Source: Marsupella aquatica
Taxonomy: Eukaryota > Marchantiophyta
Assembly (NCBI GenBank): GCA_973895155.1
Contig: OZ316891.1
Span: 18,724,001-18,788,000 of the forward strand
DNA length: 64,000 bases
Reading direction: 5' to 3'
Shown in pieces: positions 12,352-21,112 of the stretch (position 1 is the stretch's first letter; every line of letters begins with the position of its first letter). Both the position numbers and the translations under genes were made by a program. The notes beneath the pieces were generated by a model. That model ran no database searches and had not been told where the DNA came from. It saw only the letters and a program-made list of their open reading frames with translations.

Positions 12352-13821
12352 TTTGCACATTAGGTCTTCGAAGCACAACTACGTCAAAGGAGTCTCCTGC
12401 TTGCCAACATGGTGGGGTCTAGGATGAGTATTGGCAATTGTTATGATGGTGTGTTGTGTACGGCACAAAATGAAACCAACAAGCAGTTGACTGATCTCTT
12501 CCGTCTACTCAACTCCGGATGATGTATTCTTCGGTAAGATTATATTGTATATATAAATTGGTTAATGCAGTGTAAAATCGGTATACAGGTTGACCGATAT
12601 ATACAAGTTGTCCACATATATATCTATCTGGGTTGTTGGCGTACATGGGTTTCCAGCATTCTTTCATAGTCATTGTCCTCATCTATCTTGGGATGAAGAG
12701 GCAATTCGTGAGATTCAGAGACTCATGGATTCGAGCAGTCCGTTGGAATAGTAACCTGGCCTGTAACACGTACATACCATGAGTAACCACTTGAGATTCT
12801 CTCGGCAACTTATCAAGGCTCCCAGTGTCTTCATATGACTCCCTGTGTTGGACACACGTTTGTGAATTACAGTCTGACCGGGTTGGATGGACTGTTTCGC
12901 TACTGCAAAAACTTTAGATTTCATGCGATATCGTACTGAAATTTTTACTCGGTGATTTTGAAATTAGCACCACATTGCTCACGATGCGAGCTTTATGAAT
13001 TTTCAGTTTGCCAAATTCATGAATGGTTGCGTTGAGTCTGTCATCCTGGTCACCGAACAAGTGCAGTAAATTCTGATAAGCAATCTATGACTTAATATTG
13101 GTCGAACACTGCAGAATGATAGGAAAATGTTTCTCACGTTAAGTTCTGAATGGGCGTGAGGGCAATGCTTCCGGGCCAATCCTATAGATACATCATTCTA
13201 GCAAAGAATTCACCCGTCCAGCTCATACTAGATCAGCTTTGGTATGAAAATTTTGCGACAAAGTTTTGTCCACTTACTTTTCGCGATTGGTGACCCAATT
13301 GATTAAAGGTGATAGGATGAGTCTTTCGGGTCGAGTCTAGGTATTCAATCATGAAGCTTTTGGGTCAGGCCTTTCTTTCCAGCTATTCATAAGAGTTTCC
13401 AGGACAATGACATATTTGCTTAACCAGAGGTGAGGCAGAAAAGTCCAGCTCAAGGTACATTCCTGACAGTCCATTGTGAAGTCCAACAGAGACCGCATGA
13501 GGGTGTCGCCAAGCCCTCGCCACCAACCAGCACATTTGAGAGCACGAAGCGCATGGAATTGACAAGCATGTTTCAATGACAGGATTTAGTCTAGTTGGTT
13601 TTCATTCCAGCCTTGCGCAGCTGGAAAAGTATCATCAACAGCCCTTCAACAGGAGGCCCTGCTGGCAGAGCAAATCATATCTTGACAAAATTGCCATACT
13701 AATGTCCCTCAGATCTCACAAAGCGACTCTGTCCAGTCTGGCAACTAAAATGTCGGTGGTGGCATCCATCTAATGGCTAGGTACATATTCTCTACAAATT
13801 GTCTAGAAGCAATACAGAACA
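12352..13821. other. Intergenic region between two convergent genes
   Basis: This region holds the 3' ends of the plus-strand Oca-like gene and the minus-strand MinC-like gene. I see AT-rich sequence with short TATA-type runs near 12545-12625 and no supported coding region. The small frames at 12715-12924 and 13349-13576 (minus) match nothing known. Confidence 0.45.
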
Positions 13822-15060
13822 TTACGCAGAGCTTTGGGCAGGTGACTTGAGGAGGGCTTTCAGCATCGCCATAGCTCCCACCAAGTTCACTGCTCCGACC
13901 AGAAGAAGAGGAGTAGGAACGGCACCCGTCAGAACGAGCCACGAAAAGCTCAAGAACAGGAAGGTTCGCCCCACTACTGTCGAGAGGTAGAAAGCCTCTG
14001 CTCCATTCATGCCTCTCATGTCGCCAACAGCTGTGCCAATATAATACACGCCGAAGACTACTGCCAAAATTGCTCCAATTCGAACCCATCCCAGTTTCAC
14101 ACCTTCCAGGTCGAATAGAACCCCAAATAAGACCCTAGGGAACCCTAGCAAGGCAATGCCTGCAACCGAGATGTAGATCCCCGTGATCAGCGCAACTGTG
14201 GCAGGTCTTTTATTTCTATGACCCTCAGTTTGAGGAAACTGGGCATCAGGAGACATTCCTCCACTACTCAGAATTACACGCTGCTTTTCTACTGCTTCCT
14301 TAACTGCTGGGAAGATCTTAATGCTGCCATCAGTTGCGAGAGCAGCCATTTTGGGAACACGGGTGTGGTCGTCCTCTGGACAAGAGAGTAGACTGTCACA
14401 GATTCGAATTTCTTTGAACTCCATGGATGTGGCGAAAATCCTTGACGTGGCATCTCCTGCTCTCCCTGCTTGAACGTGCCCTTGAAGGCGGCCCAGTATG
14501 ACCACATCCCCATCAGCTACCACTTGAGCTCCGGGCTCGACATCTCCAAGGATTATGATGGTGCCTGCATTCTCTAGAACCTCTCCGCTGTGGATTGTTC
14601 TCTTCAAGTACAAGCAGTTTGATTTGCTTCCCCCGTCCACCCCTCCGACTGCTTCTTCAGCTGTTTCTCCTGCTCCTGATCTGATCCGAGATCTCCTCGT
14701 ACTTGTGCTGCAGCTGACGTTCTCCCTCAAACCGGGGGGCTGTAGTGTCGGAAGAGGTCTGGATGCGAATGCGCATTGGGCTCTTTCCTTGCCATGTGAA
14801 TGTAGAAAGCCAATTGGGCGTGAGAAACGGGCTCGCTGGGAGAATTCCTGGCGGGTGGAGCAAGTCGGTGGTGAACTGAGCAGAAAACTTGATGATCGTA
14901 GTTCGGAAGGAGTAACAGCTGCGAGTGGAGATTGTCTGGAGGTTTTGGAACGCCTTGATGTTTTCGATAAACCTCCACTGAGGCAACAATCATAGACGTT
15001 TGTGACAGACATTGCATCAGAAGGGAACACTCGTGCAACTCTAAAGAGACTAGACTCCAA
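13822..15060 (-). CDS. Plastid-targeted MinC_C-domain / four-helix membrane protein
   Basis: Single uninterrupted frame of 412 residues. Residues 1 to about 140 are rich in Ser, Arg, Thr and Pro and poor in acidic residues, as expected of a chloroplast transit peptide. Residues 150-223 match the beta-helical C-terminal domain of bacterial MinC: a SGEVLENAG turn, ILGDVEPGAQVVADGDVVIL, then GRLQGHVQAGRAGD and SRIFA. Residues 240-285 look like a linker. Residues 287-402 form four hydrophobic helices (about 287-306, 326-345, 361-379, 383-402) with GVYYIGTA between and GRTFLFL near the third. In bacteria and some plastids MinC inhibits FtsZ; MinC_C dimerises and binds MinD, while MinC_N contacts FtsZ. 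Here MinC_N is absent and a membrane domain is attached instead, so a division role is only inference. I do not recognise the membrane domain. The start is the first Met; others at residue 17 or later are possible. Confidence 0.8.
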   Translation of the reverse strand: MESSLFRVARVFPSDAMSVTNVYDCCLSGGLSKTSRRSKTSRQSPLAAVTPSELRSSSFLLSSPPTCSTRQEFSQRARFSRPIGFLHSHGKERAQCAFASRPLPTLQPPGLRENVSCSTSTRRSRIRSGAGETAEEAVGGVDGGSKSNCLYLKRTIHSGEVLENAGTIIILGDVEPGAQVVADGDVVILGRLQGHVQAGRAGDATSRIFATSMEFKEIRICDSLLSCPEDDHTRVPKMAALATDGSIKIFPAVKEAVEKQRVILSSGGMSPDAQFPQTEGHRNKRPATVALITGIYISVAGIALLGFPRVLFGVLFDLEGVKLGWVRIGAILAVVFGVYYIGTAVGDMRGMNGAEAFYLSTVVGRTFLFLSFSWLVLTGAVPTPLLLVGAVNLVGAMAMLKALLKSPAQSSA

Positions 15061-15159
15061 ACGATCACGCTTCCTTGCACATCATGGTCCTGAATGAACC
15101 TTCCATTGTATATTGCACTACCAAAGGACAGAATTCTCCTAATACCTCTGGAAGTTCTC

Positions 15160-15335
15160 TCTTTGGATAGTTATGAGCCATAAGCCTGGCCGTGGGTTAT
15201 GAGATTTTTGGCCATCAAGAGCCATAAACCACCCTGCCAGCCTGGCCCAGGCATTATGAGATTTTGGCCCTGGCTAGCCCAACTGGAGGGTTATCCAATT
15301 TCAGAAGCAAATTTCAGGTAACAAATAGAGCCCAA
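15160..15335 (+). repeat. Dispersed repeat A, copy 1
   Basis: The string GTTATGAG followed by TTGGCC, then GGAGGGTTATCCAATTTC and ATTTCAGGTAACAAATAGAG, recurs in the same order and spacing at 19765-19905 (there GTTATGAGACTTGGGCCA, GAGGGTTGTCTAATTTTTGG, TTTTCAGGTCATAGATAGA). The two copies have diverged at many positions. I see no open frame or terminal repeats. Confidence 0.6.
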
Positions 15336-15939
15336 AGGTATTCAAAGCAAGGGTGTGAAACAAATTTCTCCTTTGGACCATGTTACCACGCCTTCCCCTT
15401 GAACCATGTTGCCTTGGCTACAGCATACACCTTCTCCTTGGACAAGGTTACGAGGCCTTGGCCACAGCATATACCTATACAATCATGAATATTATTTGCA
15501 ACATGGCTACCACCAATAGGATCTACAATGACCACATCCCTATAGCATAAACTCTTAGTACTCTAAAAAAGACAAAATATGTTTGTTGCCTGTTAGGAGC
15601 ACCATCCTTGGGAGGAAGTGAAGGTAGATGCACGTGTAGTTGCTCTATTTTGCAACATACTATCCTGAGTTTTGGGCAATGGAGTTATGGGCAATGGCTG
15701 CCACAGTATCCCATATGTCATTGTGTGTCAGGGTCCCCTAACTCCTGTGGCCACACCTGAGTAGATGAATAAACTGTCTCTGGGTCCAGCGACGCCTCAC
15801 AAACACAAGTGGGTTGGACAAGGAGGCAAAGGTGGGTCGACCAAGTCAAAGGTATATGCATCTACACGGTGTGACCACTTATCCAGAGAAAAATACTATT
15901 TGAGTTTAGGGTTCTATGTCTTCCATTAGAAGGGTTTCT

Positions 15940-16180
15940 GATCAAGCTGCAGACCCCATATGCCAGAATCTAATGGTCGTCCTTAAATTTAGGAAAATTA
16001 GACAGGACATCACACAAAGTGACATTGGCCACACTAGCTAAACAAAAAAACCACAAGGCCACATTTTCCATACTTGCTAAAAAGGAAAAAAAAACACAAG
16101 GTGAACTTAGCCACACTAGCCAAACAGACCAAACCACAAGATCACAATAGCTACACTTGCTAAAAAGACAAACCACTGGA
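15940..16180 (+). repeat. Dispersed repeat B, copy 1, with internal degenerate tandem units
   Basis: Bases 15955-16000 (CCCCATATGCCAGAATCTAA then CCTTAAATTTAGG) match 48474-48515 (CCCCATTAGCCAGAATCTAA then CCTTAAATCTAGG). The stretch that follows (about 16015-16180) is made of degenerate units containing GCCACACTAGC, AAACAAAAA or AAAGGAAAA, and CCACAAGG, repeated about four times. Confidence 0.55.
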
Positions 16181-16371
16181 GAATAGGCTCGCTGTTGGCC
16201 ATCCTTGTTGACTCCAATTGCTCATTAGGGTAACTCTACATATATTCTCGGAAATTGTGCAGGACAATGTAACCGAGGACAAAACAAATCGGACAGCATG
16301 CTCTCGCATCCTGATTGGATATGGTATTCCAGACGGTATTGGCACAGTCGTGCATTGAACAATGGCACCCA

Positions 16372-16645
16372 TATGTTCCGAATGTTTTTATCTTTCACAA
16401 GTTTAGAAGATATTTCAGATTAAGGCAGCCATGTCCAAGCCATGTCCAACGGTGTCCAATTGCAGCACTAGGTTGCCTACCGCTACCCGACCCTGGCCTG
16501 CACGAATATGTACCTTCAGAGACTGGATAGTCTGCCCAAATTTCCACGGGGAAGTGTAACAATGGGACACAGGTGAATACACTATTACCCTAAACTGAAA
16601 TATCTTCTAAGCTTGTGACAAAGAAATATATTCTCAACAAGAGAG
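16372..16645. repeat. Imperfect inverted repeat with about 160-bp loop
   Basis: Left arm around 16372-16425 contains CACAAGTTTAGAAGATATTT; the right arm around 16588-16645 contains its near reverse complement, AAATATCTTCTAAGCTTGTG. Pairing appears to extend roughly 50 bases with mismatches. This could be a remnant foldback or MITE-like element; I cannot see a target-site duplication. Confidence 0.55.
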
Positions 16646-16751
16646 ACTCTGTCAATACCTTGTCCTTCATCATTTTGATGTGCATCGCCGTGGCCTCTGT
16701 CAATAACCTGTCCTTCATCAATTATGTGCAGGGGTGTCCCATGCAATGTCT

Positions 16752-16960
16752 TGTGGCGAGGTGTTGCGAGAGCCATAGTTTCTGAGGAAATTGTAGCTCA
16801 ATTTCGTGATGGACCGTAGAAAATTGTGACCTGCGCTGTGGTATAAGGGATGCTTATTGTGACGAGGTCTTGCAGGAGCACGGTTTTCGATAGTATTGTA
16901 GCTCAATTTCATGATGCACTCGTAGAAAATCGTGTCCTGCCCTGTGGAAGAAGCGCTGCT
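16752..16960 (+). repeat. About 105-bp tandem duplication
   Basis: The block containing TTGTAGCTCAATTTCGTGAT and GTAGAAAATTGTG (from 16791) recurs at 16896 as TTGTAGCTCAATTTCATGAT and GTAGAAAATCGTG, a 105-bp offset. Just upstream (16648-16730) a shorter, about 50-bp unit with TCTGTCAATA and CTTGTCCTTCATCA is also present twice. Confidence 0.65.
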
Positions 16961-17502
16961 CCATAATCGTCCCAGAGAATCCCTCGGACTGGACGCAAGC
17001 CATGCTTCAGCTCTCTATGGAGCCAGATGGAATGAAGTAGAGAGTCGACGAGTTGCAGAGTTCGTGTGATTCATGACAACTTCTGACTAAGGAAGACTGA
17101 CCCGTACCTATATTAACACACTGCTCTAACAAGGGGAAAACACAGGAAGATCAAAGAGTCAAAAAGCTCGAGAGTCCCAATGACCGGCAAAGGAATTAAA
17201 GCTCTACTGAGCAACAAACTGAAAGATCTGGAGTAATTTGTCTCGAAGGCGTCCGAAAACTAATGAAGCCTGAGACCTGAATATATAAATGAAGGACAAT
17301 GAGAACTACAAAAACACTTCTATAAGTAATACGAGAAAAAGGTCTGAAAGGGCAGCTCTAGTCTTCACGAAACTTTCAAAGTGACGCATAGGACGATCGA
17401 CGATAAAGGAAGGTGACATAACATAGCTTCATAATCGTACTATAAACGGTGAGCTCTTACATCGACCCAATTTTCTTCTGCCGAATCTTATTCTACTTTA
17501 GT

Positions 17503-17802
17503 GACGATAGGCTTACGTCCGGAACCAGGGAGAAGACGTAGTGACGAAGCGAAGTGATTCGATGTGATGTGATGTGATGTGATCATATCGAGGAAAGTCA
17601 TCACCCGCGGAGTAGTTTCCTGATTCCACTTTGTTTGACAATATGCGACCATTCGAGACGATAGGCTTACGTCCGGAACCAGGGAGAAGACGTAGTGACG
17701 AAGCGAAGTGATTCGATGTGATGTGGTCATATCGAGGAAAGTCATCCACCCGCGGGGTAGTTTCCTGATTCCACGTTGTTTGACAATATCCGACCATTCG
17801 AG
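17503..17802 (+). repeat. 154-bp direct tandem duplication upstream of the CYSTM-like gene
   Basis: Copy 1 is 17503-17656 and copy 2 is 17657-17802. Both begin GACGATAGGCTTACGTCCGG and end with GACCATTCGAG. They are nearly identical, except that copy 1 has extra GATGT microsatellite units and a few single-base changes separate them. Such close similarity suggests a recent duplication. It ends about 230 bp before the start codon of the next gene, so it may lie in the promoter or 5' untranslated region. Confidence 0.85.
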
Positions 17803-18032
17803 TCCGTTTTGCTGCTCTTTCCAAGTTGGTCACAAAACTATAGATCGTTGGCGTCAGAGGTGTGCCTTCCATCATCTGAACATTGCTTCCGACGAATAAC
17901 CTTACGGACGCTAGCTGCAACTCTCTGTCGCTGGTTCTCGTCACCACATCGACTCCGGACTCCAGTGAGTTGCAAAATTTGACACTCTTCTGCTCGTTTC
18001 TCCTTCCCTCGAGTCTCTTGGGCTCTTACACT

Positions 18033-18919
18033 ATGGAGAAAGGTCCGGAGAAAGGCTTTGGATATCAGTATCCCAATCAAGGCGTTTATCCTTCGCAGCA
18101 GGAGGTTGCTGATGGCTACCCGGCTCAAGGTTCGTAATCGTTCTCGCTACGAAAAAGAATGAAAGTGTTGATTAGCTAATTAAATTACTACTGATGATTC
18201 AAGAGTAGTCGGTCAGGAGCTATTGTTTTGATTATGGACAACCCCGTGCACATGCAGCATACAAATAGGACTGTTAATGCTTTTTCCAATCTCCTACGGC
18301 ATCTGAGCTTTCTAACCCTCCGAAAGAAGATTGAATGTCTCCCTAAGGCCACATGGAAAGTATAGACAGTTTTGAGAACTGATTCCATTCTCTACACTCG
18401 CCGCTGTATTGAAAGAAATGTGGAAACTCTCGATTCATACCTGCCCCCATGATTTCTATGAGGTTTTTTAACATTGCATTCGTTCGTTGCAGCGTATCCA
18501 CCGCCCTTCGTTGCAGCTTATCCACAGCCACAACTGTACAGTCAGCAGCAACGGCCGGCAGTGTCCCCGCCTGAAGACAAGCAACCTCTACACCATGCTC
18601 CATATTATCAACGAGCTCCTTCTCGACGCACAAGTTTGCTGCGCGGATTATATTTGTACAGCATACCTGGATATTTTCCTTTCTTCTCGTTAGTTGCACT
18701 CTTTCAATCCTGCAAACGAAAATCATGTTTGGGAGTGTTATCTTACTTTATGCTTGAATTTGTGAACAATGCAGCATCGCTTCTCTCTGCTGCTGCGGTC
18801 GCTGCGGTTGCTGTGGTTGCTGCGGTCGCTGCGGGTGCTGTGGTTGCTGTGGTTGCTGTGGTTGCTGCGGCGGGGATCGCTGCTGTTGTGACCCGGTTTG
18901 TGACAATGAACAGGAATAA
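18033..18919 (+). CDS. Tyr/Pro/Gln-rich, Cys/Gly-rich CYSTM-like small protein
   Basis: Exons 18033-18129, 18493-18655 and 18775-18919; GT-AG junctions and a closed frame give 134 residues. The N-terminal half begins MEKGPEKGFGYQYPNQGVYP and is rich in Tyr, Pro, Gln and Ala (YPPPFVAAYPQPQLYSQQQ). It is followed by a short basic and hydrophobic segment, RRTSLLRGLYFIASLCCCG, and then a run of Gly-Cys-Cys units ending RCCCDPVCDNEQE. This order (proline/tyrosine/glutamine-rich head, hydrophobic segment, cysteine cluster at the C-terminus) is that of plant CYSTM stress-tolerance proteins, which are small membrane-associated proteins. The Gly-Cys run is longer than in the CYSTM proteins I know. The last junction (TT|GTACAG to GCAG|C) is inferred because it joins the hydrophobic and cysteine segments in frame. 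Metal binding is possible but unproven. Confidence 0.75.
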
Positions 18920-19343
18920 AGTTTATCTGGAAGCAGGCTGGGGCAGTGTTGTGAACTTGCATCCTTCGTTTCGATGGGAACAGGTCGTAACTCTGTATTA
19001 AACAGCAAACATGGAAAGCTCAATAGTCCTGTGAGCTTCAAATCATTATCATGAAACTTCGACAATGGGGACCAGCAGCATCATGCCAAGCGATTGTACA
19101 TACCTTACGGTTCTGGGATATGTGAACTTCGAAATTCCTGCTATTTGTCAAGTGGGATCTCGAAGTTTTGCTTCGCTTGATTTCAATTTCGTTTAGCTAG
19201 TGAAGATTTTCGTTTTGGTTGAGCTAGTGATGAATCTCCTTCCAGTTGACAGTTCGAAAGTTTAGTTGACAACTCTTTCTAGTGGATAATTCAAAATCAT
19301 GGGGAGTACACGGTTCTCCCCGCTCCCGTAAATTATTGAATGC

Positions 19344-19560
19344 TTCAGGACAATTCTTCATTCTCCTCGTCCTTAAATCACCACTAGCCATGACAAAACC
19401 TTGATCCAGGAGGTTATCCATTTGTTGAGCTTCAGGAAATTCATCATGCTCCTCGTCCTTAAATCACTACTAGCCATGACAAAACCTGGATCCTTGAGGT
19501 TATGCATTTGTTGAGCATTTGAATCTGTGCATTTGTTGAGCATTTGAATCTGTTGAGCAA
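19344..19560 (+). repeat. 86-bp tandem duplication followed by short tandem units
   Basis: CTCCTCGTCCTTAAATCA followed by ACTAGCCATGACAAAACC and CATTTGTTGAGC starts at 19363 and again at 19449, an 86-bp period. It is followed by a short repeated unit, CATTTGTTGAGCATTTGAAT, at 19508-19556. From 19570 to 19730 a longer unit with GAGAGGAGAAGAATG, AAAAAGGGAGAAGT and CTTTTATATA also recurs. Confidence 0.75.
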
Positions 19561-19764
19561 TATGGCACAGGAGAGGAGAAGAATGAAAAAGGGAGAAGTC
19601 TTGGACACTTTCCCTTTTATATAGCTAAAGAGAGGAGAATAATGTCTTTTTATATAGCTAAGGAGAGGAGAAGAATGTGAATGTGAAAAAGGGAGAAGTA
19701 TTGGTCACTTCCCCCTTTTATATAACTAGTGGCTGTTTGAATCTCTCTTGTATTTTTTTGCTAT

Positions 19765-20125
19765 AGGTAATCATGAGCCAATACCCTGAGCCACTGCCCC
19801 CGTGGCCTGGGGTTATGAGACTTGGGCCACTTTGGCTAGGACCCCTAGAGGGTTGTCTAATTTTTGGTGCAATTTTCAGGTCATAGATAGAATAAACTAG
19901 GACAGATCATAGATAGAGTAAAACTGCACAAGGGGCTTAATCTTGTTAATCCATGGGCACTTGGGGGCCATGGCTGTGACACCCTCAGGCTTACAGCCCT
20001 AGGGAATCATGCAGATCATAATGGAGTAAAACTGCACTAGGAGCTTAAGCTTGTTAATCCATAACCATTTGGTGGCCATGGTTGTGAACCCCTTAGGCTT
20101 ACCACCCTAGGGCATTACTTCCCAC
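19765..20125 (+). repeat. Dispersed repeat A, copy 2, plus a tandem duplication of about 110 bp
   Basis: Bases 19765-19905 match repeat A copy 1 at 15160-15335. Downstream, a block with AGTAAAACTGCAC, GCTTAATCTTGTTAATCCAT, GGCCATGG and CCCTAGGG occurs at about 19915-20012 and again, diverged, at about 20032-20125. Confidence 0.6.
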
Positions 20126-20984
20126 AATCCCCTTGGGCCCATGGGTTACCTTACACATCTCTCACTCGTGTGTGGGATCTGTGGACATGCTAACCTCAAT
20201 TTGGTGAGTCAACAAATCAGGGGAGTTGGTTTTGGTGAGTTCACAGCTCTCTGGAAGTTTGTAGGTTATTGGGATTATGTCACCAGAGTTTTCTGAGTTT
20301 CACTTTTTACGTTTAATAATAACTCTAATATAGCGTCTCAAAGCTTCATAGATGAGGAGGATGTCATTTGGCCATATGTTTCACACGGTTAAATAAAAGT
20401 GTTTTTTTTTTGGGTGGGCGGTTCACCGGCCGCTACACTGACTTGTGGTCCTCTACACTGACTTGTGGTTGCAAAAAGTAATGGATCATGAATTTGGTGG
20501 TGGCAAAAAGTAATGGATCCTGAATATGGTGGTGTATGTCATTTTGTGTCCTTAAGTAACCTTAACTTAGTAGTTAAGGTCCATCAAATTTCCAGGTTTG
20601 AGACCCCATGATGAAGATATACTTCTTTGCAAGTCATTGTCAGATCTTGTACCTGCACCAACACTCTTAGATGCTCCATACCTACATTAGTTCAAGTTAC
20701 AGGTTTGATCCACTTTTTAGGCAGGAACTTCTGTCACAAAAATTCAGCATCACAATTGTTTATTACATTCAAACTTCACAAGGATACGGTATAGGAGAAC
20801 GGCCATTTGGTCTGGGGTGCTACCAGTCAGCTTTCTGAGCTTTCTGGTCACAGGGTTCGACTGCCCAGACCTCCTTTATAGTGTGTAATAACTTTATAGT
20901 GTGTAATAACTGTGCAAGAGATGTTTCACACTAATAAGACTCATTGTGTCCTTTACCTCGTCTTTCTGCCTGTGGGATCTCTGT

Positions 20985-21112
20985 CTTTTTATCATATAGC
21001 ATCTTGGAACATGCCTCTCTTTTCTTTTTTTGTCATATAGCATCTTGGAACATGCCTCTTTTTCTTTGTTTTGCCATATAGCATCTTGGAACATGCCTCT
21101 TCTTTTTGTCTT
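20985..21112 (+). repeat. Three-copy tandem repeat, about 41 bp
   Basis: The unit CATATAGCATCTTGGAACAT followed by GCCTCT and a T-rich stretch starts at about 20993, 21034 and 21075. The first 26 bases are almost invariant while the T-rich spacer varies in length. It creates a spurious minus-strand frame (20894-21355). Confidence 0.85.

Larger units (their letters stand above)
15061..18032. other. Repeat-rich spacer between MinC-like and CYSTM-like genes
   Basis: No gene is supported. The region contains one copy of a dispersed repeat (15160-15335), a second dispersed element (15940-16180), an inverted repeat (16372-16645), tandem duplications at 16752-16960 and 17503-17802, and otherwise unremarkable AT-rich DNA. 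The final part before 18033 should include the promoter and 5' untranslated region of the CYSTM-like gene. Confidence 0.5.

Noticed and set aside
14555-14995. 146-residue plus-strand frame
   Set aside because: Antisense to the MinC-like gene, with Pro/Arg/Ser-rich composition caused by the transit peptide codons.
18738-19065. Gln/Pro- or Ser/His-rich minus-strand frames
   Set aside because: They are antisense readings of the Gly-Cys repeat of the CYSTM-like gene.
20820-20870. tRNA gene
   Set aside because: Only a B-box-like motif is present; no acceptor stem or anticodon arm could be paired.
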